Source of the DNA: Inia geoffrensis
Taxonomy: Eukaryota; Chordata; Mammalia; Artiodactyla; Iniidae
NCBI GenBank assembly: GCA_036417435.1
Contig: CM070903.1
Span: forward strand, 78,423,501 to 78,487,500
Length of the DNA: 64,000 nt
Direction: 5' to 3'
The position numbers and the translations under genes are program-made. The stretch's first letter is position 1. The number at the start of each line of letters is the position of its first letter. Positions 12,290-22,751 of this stretch are shown piece by piece. A model generated the notes under the pieces. The model searched no databases and was not told the DNA's origin. It saw only the letters and a list, made by a program, of their open reading frames with translations.

Positions 12290-12565
12290 TTAACAGACAT
12301 TGGGAGGAGATGAAGATTTTTTCACTCCACCAGAAATCTTTATTGCCATGAATGTAAAGGCAGATCTGAGAGAAGGTTTACTGGGAGGCTTATTCCTCTG
12401 AGCACAGACACATCTTCACTTAAAGCCTGGAACCACTGCAACTACCTTGCAACCATGGTGGGAGAAGCCATGTAGACAAAGCTAATGAGCCAATGATGCC
12501 TGAGTGAAAAGTTTAAAAGGCTCTTGTCCTTGATGTTATTGCTGTAACTGAATAAACAATCCTGG
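12290..12565 (+). repeat. Unnamed LTR-like ancient repeat
   Basis: The end 'gctgtaactgaataaacaatcctggaaatg' has an AATAAA signal at about 12550 and resembles the 3' part of old LTR or MaLR-type repeats. The family is not resolved, and no partner LTR was seen. Confidence 0.3.
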
Positions 12566-12779
12566 AAATGTCCTATCTATGGATTTTTTTATTTTGAGTT
12601 AATACATTTTTTAACTTCTATATCCACTATGAGTTAGGTTTTCTATAATTAGAGCCACAACCATACAAATCAAAATGTCACTTCCTACAATCCATTTCCC
12701 AAAAATTAATCAGAGCAGTCTTAACAGCATACAATACATTATGCTACTTGTCTACATACAATTCTCCAGTTAGCTTTTT

Positions 12780-13290
12780 GTCCTATTTAAAATAAAATCC
12801 AAACTCCTATCTTCCATGATCTGACCTCTGCTTCCCTCTGTGACCTACTTTTTTACCATCACCCCACTTGCCTTCTTTCAGATCCTCAAACATTCTAAGA
12901 TCATTCATACCTTAGGGCCTTTGCACTAGCTCTTCTGTTTCCCAGGAATTTTTCCCCAGATCTTTAAGCAGTTGGTTCCTTCTCAGTCAGCTCTCAACAA
13001 AACATCAGCTTCTTAAAGAGCTCTTCCATAACTATCCAAATTAGAGCGATTACTCAATAATTTTTCTATCACATTACTTATCTTAATTATATGCATTGCA
13101 TTTATCACAATCTGATATATATGTATTTTATATATATTAAATGCCTGATATCCCTTTCAATAATACAAGTTCCATGAGAACAAAGACTTTTAACATGCTC
13201 CTTGCAGTAGTCCCATCACCTAGAAGAGTGTCTGGCATATAATAAGTCCTCAACAAGTATTCGCTGAAAAAGTGAATGAAACTACTCTTT
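12780..13290 (+). mobile_element. L2 LINE 3' end fossil
   Basis: L2 3' phrases appear in order: 'aaatccaaactcctatcttccatgatctgacctc', 'agggcctttgcactagctcttctgtttcccaggaa', 'agttccatgagaacaaagac', then 'tagaagagtgtctggcatataataagtcctcaacaagtattcgctgaa' at 13220-13267. The last is the well-known L2 terminal sentence. Confidence 0.75.
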
Positions 13291-13299
13291 ACCTTCCAG

Positions 13300-14205
13300 A
13301 AATTCTTCACTTCTCTGATCAGCTGGTGGTACTTTTCTGCAATTACTCATACTGCTATGGATCTATTTTCATATCTGTTACATCATTTCAGTAGGATTTG
13401 GGAAGGAAACATAAATAAAATCATATATTCAGTAGCATTTTTATAGAAATCGGAGATAAATTTTCTGAAGGAAATCATCATTGCCCTTGAACATTTTGGT
13501 GATGTGAACACCAAGTTGATTTTAACAAAGTAATATGAATTTTCTTACACTTCCCAAATTACTATAATTTCAATGCCTGAAGATAAACAGAGAGCCAGAA
13601 AGGAGCACCAAACATGAGACACATACAGAAGGTGCCCATTTAGTTCTTCTTACCTTAGACTTGTTAATTTGCTTTAAATGCATATAAAATAAGCATTCTC
13701 TAAAGTCTAAGTATAGACTAGAAGAAAAATATATTAGTGAGAACTCAACCCCAAGTTTTCTTACCTGAGATGTAATAGATCAGTGATTCCCAGATTTTTC
13801 ATATTGTAGGTCATAGTATTTTTCAAATAGGAATTAACTTTTTATTTTACCCACTTCAGGCATTTATGAATACTATCATCATTGGTATAAAATAAAGGAC
13901 ACTATAACATCAAATATTGCAAAGAATATATCTAAGAATAAAGAACACTTCTTTAAATGAAAAACTTTCAGGTTTGTGAAAAATTTACTTCATTGTTCTT
14001 ATTTTTCTCATTTTCCAGTGGGCCAGTGGAAAACTTAGTAGTGTCCAGTACTAGTTCTAAGAGTATTAAAAAATTGCTGGGACTTAAAATCTGAAGATGT
14101 GAGTTTCAGGGTTAGAATAAATCATTTAATCTTCTAGAGATCCAGTTTCCTTATCTTCTTTTTATCTATCCAGGTGAAGAAGGTTGAGAACCAAAGGAAA
14201 TAATC
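13300..14205. other. No gene seen; possible old DNA/MIR scraps
   Basis: The sequence 'atcagtgattcccagatttttcatattgtaggtca' (about 13780) has the tone of a hAT-type repeat end, and 14090-14160 looks MIR-like. Neither is strong enough for a separate call. Confidence 0.3.
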
Positions 14206-14209
14206 ATCC

Positions 14210-14830
14210 TTGAAGATATTTTATAAGCTACGGATTTGATATAAGGTATGAGTGAGAGGGTGGGGTGACTCTTGTCTTTTTCACCTGAGGAAGTGGAAAT
14301 TGCTTTAAACTGAGACAGGAAAACTACATTTTGGAGGAAAGATCGGGAATTTCGTTTTGGACGTGTTAAGTCTGAGGTATCTATTAGACACTCAAGTAGA
14401 CATGTCAAATAGGCATTTGGATATAGGAATTTGGAGTGTATGGGAGAGTCACAGCCTGGAGCTCTAAATTTAGCAATTAATTGTTAGCCTACAGGTGGTT
14501 TTAAAAGTCATGAAGCTAGAGGAGATCACCAAGGAAATGAGGCAGACACAGAAGAAGATCGGTCCAATGTCTATCCCCTGGGCATTCTGCTGTTCTGAGA
14601 TCAGAGAGGAGAGGAAAGTAAATGGCACTGAGGAAGAGCAGCCTTTGATGTCACAGACAGTCCAGGAGAGCACGCTGCTGAAAGCCAAGTGAAAAGCTTT
14701 CCAGAAACATGAGGTTAGAATATCTTCTTGATGCCCTTCAATGCATATAATGAGCGGGCGGAATTGAAAATTAACAGGGCACAGGCTTTCACAGGGGCAC
14801 AGCTTCAAGGTGCTCAAGGAAGCATCAGTG
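14210..14830 (-). mobile_element. L2 reverse-transcriptase fossil (antisense)
   Basis: The nucleotide text 'agtcatgaagctagaggagatcaccaaggaaatg...ctatcccctgggcattctg' (about 14508-14590) is the complement of the L2 RT region. A minus-strand open frame (14470-14817) still shows a recognisable RT echo, AQGIDIGPIFFCVC, where L2 has a PQGSVLGPLLF-type motif, the conserved block before the catalytic YADD. The YADD-equivalent is lost. It is a dead fossil that by chance keeps 115 open codons. Confidence 0.65.
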
Positions 14831-15657
14831 GCCCACGAGTAGAATCTGTGGATATGCTAAATGACTGCTTGGAGATTTGGAAATCTAATTTGCGCTTTGC
14901 CACTGGTCTAATTGGGTAGTATGCTATTCTACTGAATCAAGTCTCAAGTAACAGCAACGTGTTACTCTTTAAATCAGTGTAATAAGGAATTCGAAGTTGT
15001 GTTCAAGTATTAAAATGATATTTTGCTTTCCTAAAGGAGCACTTCCGATTTTGGAAAGACCTGCTTATGCCATCTTTTAATGGTGAAATCACCTCTCATC
15101 ATGAAAACAGGTTTTCATTTTCATAAATTCAATTTATATTAAGCTTTTAGGGTAACATACTGATGACATGACATGTATCACAGGCAGCCATAATGCCACA
15201 GTCAATTACAACATCTATGTTAACAGTGTGTGGGCTGAGAATAAAATTTGGGGAAGCACCCACCCCATGTGGACAGCTCTTTTTTAAACTTCAGTCTCAG
15301 TTCCAGCAAAATCTTGCCTTGAGATACTTAGTTATAGCTTAGTTTGCCCTGGTGCTGTCTGACCCTATTGCCACATCTCACCTTTGTTCCTTAACTTTCC
15401 CCCAAGGTAAGGGGTGCTATTTACCTCTCTCACTGCTGCCTGGCAATGCCCTCCAGTGGTCATTGTGGAAAAAGAGCCCTGAAAATAATGTCCCAACTTG
15501 CCAATGGGCTGTGAGAATAAGAGCTAACTGATACTGAGAAACTATTGCTAGAGTATTTTAGCTTGTACCAGTTATTTTTTCTTTCATTCTTCTTTATTTG
15601 GTTCTTCTGGCAGCTATTTTTCCTGATATTCTTTCCAAACATTCTTTCTTTCTTGAC
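14831..15657. other. No gene or named repeat seen
   Basis: I see nothing supportable. A 70-codon Lys/Asn-rich antisense frame (15460-15672) has no recognisable product. Confidence 0.4.
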
Positions 15658-15731
15658 ATTATTTCTAAACACATAAATCTGTATCTAATATCAATGTTAT
15701 CTTGATACAGATTTATATGCTTAGAAAGAAT
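15658..15731 (-). repeat. 74-bp near-perfect hairpin (inverted repeat)
   Basis: The arms are 15658-15685 and 15704-15731, 28 bp each, with three mismatches and an 18-nt loop. On the minus-strand transcript, two of the three mismatches become G-U wobbles, giving 27 of 28 paired positions. This resembles a pre-miRNA or a small palindromic (MITE-like) remnant. No named family is recognised, and no expression evidence is available. Confidence 0.6.
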
Positions 15732-16189
15732 TTATGGCTATCAGGCAAGCAAAGGCAGATGGTGCAAATGCTATTTTAAGCTTGGATGGATCCTAGAACA
15801 AAGAGGAAGATTATTTGAAGAAATTTTTATTCCTGGAGAATAAATGCAAACACAGTATTCACTGCATTCTTTTCCTAAAATATGTTGCTTAGTGACCAAA
15901 TTGAATCAATTGTCAATTGATCTGGTGGGAATCTCAATGGATGGTCTGTTTGACTACCCTTTATGAGGAAGAATAAGGATGAGATTGTGAAGCTATCTAC
16001 CCAGGGGAAAGGAATCTGTGGCAAGAAGGAATTAGAGAGGGGGAGTAGAACTAAGGACAGGAAAGAATAGAAAGAAATGAGAGCAAAAAAAATGGTCCAA
16101 TTTAATTTGTTGAAAAAATGATTATTTTTTATCTAAAAGATAAGAAGGACTAAGATAGAAAATGTATAACAATAATTAAAGAATGCACG
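15732..16189. other. No gene or named repeat seen
   Basis: Purine-rich, unrecognised sequence. Confidence 0.4.
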
Positions 16190-16365
16190 TACATTGCCGG
16201 GCTTTATATATATTTACATGTTTAATCTCTACAACAGTCATATGAGGAGACATGTATTAATATCATTCTCGTTTTATATTTGAGAAAATTGAATCAAAGA
16301 AAGTTAAGGAATTTAACCAAAGTAGAAGATAGTCTGGGTTCAGAATCCATTTCTGGATTCTGAAC
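16190..16365 (-). repeat. MIR fossil (antisense)
   Basis: The text 'tcattctcgttttatatttgagaaaattgaatcaaagaaagttaaggaatttaaccaaa...tctgggttcagaatcc' is the complement of the MIR core. Confidence 0.55.
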
Positions 16366-16449
16366 ATTATGAAAAAATATTTTTTAAAAAATAGGAAAGA
16401 GAATATAGAAGTTTGGAAATAAAACAGTAAGGCCATTTTAAGAAGTTTA

Positions 16450-16860
16450 ATGTACCTACATATATTAGCTCAGGCTGCCACAACGAAATACCATAGCCTG
16501 GGTGGCTTAAACAACAGAAATGTATTTTCTCACAGTTTTGGAGGCTAGAAGTATCAGATCAAGGTGCCAACTGATTTGGTTTCCCGTGAGCGGTCTCTTC
16601 CTGGCTCGTAGACTCCACTTTCTCACTGTGTGCTCACATGACCTTTCTTCTATGAGCACGTAGAGAGACAGACAGAAATATACAGTTAGATTCTTCTTCT
16701 TGTAAGAACACCGGTCTTCTGGGATTAGAGCCCCACCCTCTGACCTCATTTAGCTTTAGGTACCTCCCTAAAAGTGTTTTCTCCAAACACAGCCACATTG
16801 GAGGTTAAAGCTTCAATATATGAATTATGGGGGACACAATTCAGTCCACTGCAACATGTT
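16450..16860 (+). repeat. Common ancient mammalian repeat, family not named
   Basis: The text 'ggctgccacaacgaaataccatagcctgggtggcttaaacaacagaaatgtattttctcacagttttggaggctagaag' and the end 'catatgaattatgggggacacaattcagtcc' match a very widespread mammalian interspersed repeat that I recognise but cannot name with certainty (possibly MaLR/LTR-related). An 80-codon antisense frame inside is not a gene. Confidence 0.6.
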
Positions 16861-16894
16861 TTATCCTATATAAATAAAACAAAAAACTAAAAGA

Positions 16895-17180
16895 GATATC
16901 AAAAAGTTCAGGGGATATGTACAAGAATATTTATTGTAGCATAAGCCATAGTGGTTAAACAAAACAAGACAAAACTGAAAAACAAAGAGAATGTTCTTTA
17001 ATAGGGCAATAGGTGAATAAATCATGGTTACATCCATGATGTAGAATATTATGCAACCATTAAAAAGTGTGAATTAGAGCTAGTTGTTGTAAAAATTTAA
17101 GTTAAATAAGCAAGAAAAAGAGATGTGTATATAACATAATCATATTTTTATATTAAAACAGTAACAAAATAATCTTATAT
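16895..17180 (+). mobile_element. Old L1 3' region fragment
   Basis: The text 'tacaagaatatttattgtagcataagcc', 'aatagggcaataggtgaataaatcatggttacatccatgatgtagaatattatgcaaccattaaaaa' follows the end of L1 ORF2 and the 3' UTR. Flanking boundaries are blurred. Confidence 0.65.
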
Positions 17181-17186
17181 ATGTTC

Positions 17187-17320
17187 CAGTTGTTTTTTAT
17201 TGAGATATAATTGACACATAACATTATATTACTTTCAGGTGTACAACATAATGATTTGACATATGTATATGTTACAAAATGTATATGTTACAAAATACAT
17301 CTAGTTAACTTCCATTCACT
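17187..17320 (-). mobile_element. L1 3' end fragment (antisense)
   Basis: It begins 'ttttttattgagatataattgacacataacattatattactttcaggtgtacaacataatgatttgacata', the complement of an L1 3' UTR with its tail to the left. It contains a perfect 16-bp tandem duplication GTATATGTTACAAAAT (17265-17280 and 17281-17296). It points against the preceding plus-strand L1. Confidence 0.7.
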
Positions 17321-17339
17321 AAAGAAAATATTCTTCAAT

Positions 17340-18024
17340 TCGGTTTGTACAGTACAATTAAATTTCATACAGCATAGGTGGCATAATCCAGAGCTAGTTT
17401 AGCATTCAATGAGAGAACAGATTAGATTTCTAAAAGGAGCAATTAGTGAAGAAAAGATGATCAGGTCTTAAATCAAAGCCTCAGAAACTGAGATTCTATA
17501 TACAGCCATGTGGCATGACCCCAGGAAGGCCCTCAGAGCTGGATTAAAGTAGAATATAATTCGAGTAGAGTATCTTAGACTCATCTTTCCCCAAAATGGA
17601 ACTCTTCATTTCCATCCCAACATAAATCACTTTCCAGTAAAGGTGTCCTTTGTGTTTCCCCCCAAACACAGAGGGAGGCAAACATTCAACTGATCCTAGG
17701 AAACACAGAGATGTGGGGAAGTAAAACCTGAAATGGAAGAATGCCAAAGAAAGGTGCATTATAAAGCCACTTACCATTACGGTTAACTGGAGCTAAACCC
17801 ACCCAGAAACTCTAGAACCCTAGTACCACAGAGTTCATGGGTATATTTCTGAGAGAGAGGAAACTGGAATATTGATATGTCAGCTCCCCATATATCATGG
17901 GTTAGGGGCAATTTTCATTATTTCTGGGGCAATAACTGTAACACATCCAGGTTTTTCTTGAGTGTAGAGCCAGTATGTTCCCACAGTCAGGAAAAAAATA
18001 TCCTCAAGCAAGCAGTAGCATTTG
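17340..18024. other. No gene or named repeat seen
   Basis: Unrecognised, old non-coding DNA that holds the left target site of the nested L1 that follows. Confidence 0.4.
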
Positions 18025-19235
18025 TTCCCAATAAGTTTTTTTCTTTTTTAAATTTCCCTTCTTTTTACATTTTTTTTTATTGAAGTATAGTTGATTTACA
18101 ATGCTGTGCCGATCTCTGCTGAACAGCAAAATGACTAAGTTTTATACATATATACATTCTTTTTTTAATATTCTTTACCATTATGGTTTATACCAGGATA
18201 TTGGATATAGTTCCCTGTGCTATACAGTAGGACCTTGTTTATCCATTCTAAATGTAATAGTTTGCATCTACCAACCCCAAATTCCCAGTCCACCCCTCTG
18301 TCTCCCTCCCTTCCCCTTGGCAACTACAAGTCTGACCTCTATGTCTGTGAGTTTCTGTTTTGTAGATAGGTTCATTTGTGCCATATTTTAAATTTCCCCT
18401 TTTTTTTTTTAACATCTTTATTGGAGTATAATTGCTTTACAATGGTGTGTTAGTTTCTGCTTTATAACAAAGTGAATCAGTTATACATATACATATGTTC
18501 CCATATCTCTTCCCTCTTGCGTTTCCCTCCCTCCCACCCTCCTTATCCCACCCCTCTAGGTGGTCACAAAGCACCGAGCTGATCTCCCTGTGCCATGCAG
18601 CTGCTTCCCACTAGCTATCTATTTTACATTTGGTAGTGTATATATGTCCATGCCACTCTCTCACTTTGTCACAGCTTCCCCCTCCCCATATCCTCAAGTC
18701 CATTCTCTAGTAGGTCTGTGTCTTTATTCCCATCTTACCCCTCGGTTCTTCATGACATTTTTTTTTTCTTAAATTCCATATATATGTGTTAGCATACAGT
18801 ATTTGTTTTTCTCTTTCTGACTTACTTCAGTCTGTATGACAGACTCTAGGTCCATCCACCTCACTACAAATAACTCAATTTTGTTTCTTTTTATGGCTGA
18901 GTAATATTCCATTGTATATATGTGCCACATCTTCTTTATCCATTCATCTGTCTATGGACACTTAGGTCACTTCCATGTCCTGACTATTGTAAATAGAGCT
19001 GCAATGAACATTGTGGTACATGACTTTTTGAATTAATCTACAAACAATAAATGCTGGAGAGGGTGTGGAGAAAAGGGAACCCTCTTACACTGCTGATGGG
19101 AATGTAAATTGATACAGCCACTGTGGAGAACAGTATGGAGGTTCCTTAAAAAACTAAAAATAGAACTACCATACGACCCAGCAATCCCACTACTGGGCAT
19201 ATAACCTGAGAAAACCATAATTCCCAATAAGTTTT
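18025..19235 (-). mobile_element. Twin-primed (5'-inverted) L1 insertion, whole locus
   Basis: The outer target-site duplication TTCCCAATAAGTTTT (15 bp, perfect) is at 18025-18039 and 19221-19235. Inside, an L1 3' UTR and the end of ORF2 run antisense from about 18399 to 19035. The next upstream ORF2 piece (19036-19220, from 'aaatgctggagagggtgtggag' to 'gaaaaccataattcc') runs in the sense orientation. The two pieces meet at the point that is continuous in intact L1. This is the signature of twin priming. The tail also hosts a second, nested L1. Confidence 0.9.
18046..18398 (-). mobile_element. Second L1 3' end nested in the tail of the first
   Basis: This is an antisense L1 3' UTR piece of a different subfamily (18059-18385: 'ttttattgaagtatagttgatttacaatgctgtgcc'). 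It is flanked by a 13-bp duplication TTTTAAATTTCCC (18046-18058 and 18386-18398). The duplication is part of the outer L1 tail, so this insertion is younger than the outer one. Plus-strand frames of 68-96 codons here are artefacts. Confidence 0.85.
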
Positions 19236-19264
19236 AAGGTAAGATAATCTTCTCTAAACTGTTG

Positions 19265-19720
19265 TTCATCACCACAGATATCTCTGATCTATTTCCAACT
19301 TTTGCTGTTTCTACGTCCCTAAAATCTCTTGAATCCAGCCACATCTCAACATCCACAGCACTACCAGGCTAGATCAATCACCATCTCTTGCCTCAGTGGT
19401 TGCACACATTTCTAATAGATCTTCCTCCCTTCAGTATGCTTTTTCCAGATTATTCTACACGTGGAAGCTTGACTGATACAATATAAATATAATCATGATA
19501 TTTCTCCACTTAAAACACTGTGTTTCCTCAGTGCCATCTGAATAAATTCTGAATGTGTTAGCCTACTTTAGACTTCTTAGCATGGTCAGAAAGGTATATT
19601 TCAAGTACCTATCTCCCCTATACACATACTTACAGACTCACACCACTTGATGTTATTCCTGCTAAATGTCCATCATGGTTAGCAAACCTTTTCTTGGCCT
19701 AAGAAGTGGATCTCTGCAAC
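19265..19720 (+). mobile_element. L2 LINE fossil
   Basis: Phrases are of the L2 type: 'aatccagccacatctcaacatccacagc', 'tgactgatacaatataaatataatcatgatatttctccacttaaaac', 'cagtgccatctgaataaattctgaatgtgttagc'. It is diverged, with blurred limits. Confidence 0.5.
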
Positions 19721-20759
19721 TTTTTCATGTTTCTCATTCCTCAGGGAAAGTATCTCAAAAAAGACAGGAGCTATAGATACATTATTTCCCTAGATGATCT
19801 TTTCCTAGAATGATATTCTAGGAATATCATTTCCTAGAATGATATAAATAATCTCAGCCTCCCAATCCCATTATATAGGATCATTATTTCTTGTGATGCT
19901 GGTGATCTATTCCACACTTTCTCTGTTGCTTGAACCCCAACGCAGAGATGATTCTATAATCCATCTCTTCATTTAGGTCTGATAGAAGTTTCTGCAGAAA
20001 CTTCCCAGGCAAGTTTAAGGTGGGAAGCTACATTTTGAGAGGCAATCCCTGGTTTGGAAAAATATTTAAAACTAATTTACAGAAAAAATACCAGTTGGAA
20101 TTGAGAAAGTTGTGGATTAGTCACACCTCAAAAACAAAATCCCATCCTCTGATTCTCTTTTCTGGCTGGACCTATAATGACTTCTGTAAGACCACATGCA
20201 TAGAGGAGCCTTATGAATGGCTGAAGGATAGCATAATCCTGTTGTCACAAAATATCCTCTTCTATAAGGGATAAATTGTTGAGGTTGGAGGGACAATTTG
20301 CCTGTATCAACACCAGACAGTAAAATTACTGACAGCAGAACTTTCCTCTCATTCTTACTTAAATCTGAAGTGTGTCGCATAGTGTCTGGTACAGAAGATG
20401 CCATATAAACTATAATGCTAGGAATAGATAAAGATGCTATATTAAGTAAGTGAAGTAGAGTAGACTTGGCCACTCATCTTTTCTCACACTAGGTACCAGC
20501 CCTGGTTTTATAGCCTGTCCTAAAATTTAGTTTAAGTCACTCTAAAAGTCCTGGTTTCTCAGGTTAAATGATCAGGCAGACTCATCCATAAACCTCACCT
20601 TCTTTCCTTCTGAGCCAGATAAGATATGAATTTCATGATGATTTCAAGGAAGAAATGTACAACTGCAGGAAGGTAGTGGGAGGTTTGAAATTTAGTGGAA
20701 AATTCCATTGGTCCAAGGACCTGAAATCTTGCATCCTCAACTCTTCCTACTCTTTGGCA
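19721..20759. other. No gene seen; local repeat at 19801-19845
   Basis: The 16-mer TTTCCTAGAATGATAT occurs twice (19801-19816 and 19830-19845). The first copy forms a hairpin TTCCTAGAA / TTCTAGGAA (19802-19824). Two frames of 84 and 118 codons on opposite strands overlap at 20020-20473, with no recognisable product. Otherwise it is unrecognised. Confidence 0.4.
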
Positions 20760-21050
20760 GTTATGTTAACTCAATGATCAAACCCTGTCAATTATATTTC
20801 AATAATGTCACTAGAATCTTGTGTTCTCGCCACTTTTACTGCTACAGTCCTAGTTCAAGTTCTTTTCTTTTAATCTTTTACCTATAAGATGTTGGTCACA
20901 GATTCCTTCTGTCATCCAATCCCCTACACCTCCTTACTCCCATCCCATGTCATTGTCCACACTGCAGCCAGATTGACCAATTATAAACAAATATTATCAA
21001 GTCATTCCCTTTTCAAAATTTTTATGTTATCATCTTTGCTTACAGAAAAA
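20760..21050 (+). mobile_element. L2 LINE fossil
   Basis: The text 'tccacactgcagccagattgaccaattataaacaaatattatcaagtcattcccttttcaaaatttttatgttatc' follows the L2 'ctgctgccagagtgatctttctaaaacacaaatctgatcatgtcactcc' segment. It is diverged. Confidence 0.55.
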
Positions 21051-21833
21051 AAAATCCATATAAAGTATTTCAAAATTTGTCTCATGAAAAAAAGAATACT
21101 AATTAATGAATAACATTTATTGTTTCAAATTATTTCTGTAGTGGCGACTGCTTTTCGTGCATCAAAATTTTTTTTTTGGTTTTTACAGCAAGAATGTCCT
21201 GAAAATTATTCTTGAAGATTTTTGTTGTAATATATTTTGCTGTTACACTGAGCACTTGCAATGTCTGATACTTTGCTAGGAGTATCCAGTCGCAAAAGAA
21301 TTGCGATTCAATGTCAAAGTTGGTTTTTGTTTAGGAGGGGCAAGGATGTCCACAGCATTGTGAAAAGTTGCTTAAGAACTACTGGGTGGTCTTACGTTTC
21401 AGGATCCACCACCAGGTGGCGCTAGATAAAACTTTTTCCAAGCTGTTTCCACACATTTATCAAAAAGAAACAGGGTAACACATATGATGTGATTTTCCTC
21501 TTCTGAATTCTTCATTTTGGCTGTTTTTTGATAATTTTAGTAGATTCATCTCAGTAAATGTGGCAGCCTGCCAGATTTAGGGGATTCCTCAATTTTCTCA
21601 ATTTCCCCCAAATCCTCCTACAACTCAGGAATGCTACAATTTGACATACACATACATACTGTGTATTTCAGAAATTAAGCTAAGGCTTTCTTCCTTGTTA
21701 TGATAAAACAAACAGACAGACAAAAAACATGCTTAAGAGAGGTAACTTCTTTGTCAAAGATTTTAGTCTAAATTTTCTCTGTCAGAGAGCTAGAGCCAGC
21801 CCAGCCCATTAACTGGTCATTCTAGTTAGTGGT
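21051..21833. other. Non-repetitive segment around a CTCF-type site
   Basis: No interspersed repeat is recognised here, in contrast to its neighbours. The segment carries the CTCF-like motif at 21409-21424. No coding signal was seen. Confidence 0.4.
21409..21424 (+). promoter_or_regulatory. Strong CTCF-type binding motif
   Basis: CCACCAGGTGGCGCTA differs from the canonical CTCF core CCACCAGGGGGCGCTA at one tolerated position. CTCF is the zinc-finger architectural protein that anchors chromatin loops together with cohesin. The motif reads on the plus strand. It lies in a short stretch free of recognised repeats. Occupancy cannot be judged from sequence. Confidence 0.7.
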
Positions 21834-22183
21834 TGAGACTGCGTCCCCAGGGAAAAAGCTAACAGGTTGGTTCTTTTTAGCCCGGCCTGGTATCCAGGAC
21901 CAGAGGAAAAGTCTAAGCCCAAGTCCTGGGAGAAATCTAGGACTTAAAATTCATTATTCCTCCTATAATTTCTACTTAAGGAAACTGAAGCAGGCCATGT
22001 GCAGGACTTCAGTAGGGGAAACTGGAGAATAGGTAGAATAGGTAGGCCATTACACAAAGAGGATCCCAGGAGACTGGGAAATTGGGCACTAGATAAGTTA
22101 ATATACGCTATAAGCCTGACCAGATAGACGTTAATCTTAGACTCACGAGTACCAAAAATTGAAGTGATTTAGAAATCATATTA

Positions 22184-22751
22184 TGTAGTGATTTCAAAAC
22201 AGATTATGAGGTTATGACTTCAAAGAGCTTACTCAGATGAGCAATTGAATATTGCCAGCCATATCAGTAAACAAAGGATGTCAGTCATCAGCCACCATGC
22301 AGCCACCGCCCATGATGAGCCCTGAGGGTACTCAGGAAGGAAAAGAATACCTGCCATCTAGCAGCCATCAGACTGCAGCCACCCCCCATGGTGAGCCCTG
22401 AGGAAACCCAGGATATGAAAACACAGGATATTGGCCCCAGATGGCTGAGGTGCATATCAAAGGAACGATTTCAGTGAGCCCAGACTCTTGCATCTTCTTA
22501 TACACAGAACAGCACTGAACTCCTTAGCTTGAGATACCTGGTTTTCTGTAATTAACAATAATCATTTGACTTTCAGACTATCTGCCTTTTGTTGCAAAAC
22601 TCCTATATATCCTGCCTCCACCCTCACCTCCTCTAAGCAGTTCTCTCAGAGTAACTTGAGGTGCTGCCTCCCGGGCTTGAAGTCCTAAAAAACTTCAGCA
22701 AATAAAACATAACTCTCAACTTTTAGGTTGTGAATATTTTTTTAGTCGACA
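22184..22751 (+). mobile_element. Probable solo ERV LTR
   Basis: The layout is LTR-like. A possible 5' TGTAGTG start (22184) is followed by two imperfect U3 repeats about 78 bp apart (about 22282-22344 and 22360-22421, both with GCAGCCACC and GAGCCCTGAG). A TATATA at 22604-22609, AATAAA at 22701-22706 and a terminal GTCGACA ending in CA at 22751 complete it. The distance from TATA to polyadenylation signal is normal for a gammaretrovirus-like LTR. No internal viral coding sequence or second LTR is seen, so it would be a solo LTR. The 5' edge and target duplication are unresolved. Confidence 0.6.

Noticed and set aside
14470..14817. 115-codon antisense frame with an RT-like motif as a domesticated gene
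   Set aside because: It is explained by an L2 RT fossil. The catalytic motif is lost, and no intact domain, promoter or conserved start is visible.
22282..22421. Minisatellite or zinc-finger-like coding repeat
   Set aside because: The two units sit upstream of TATA and AATAAA signals in an LTR layout. Neither unit maintains an open frame of interest.
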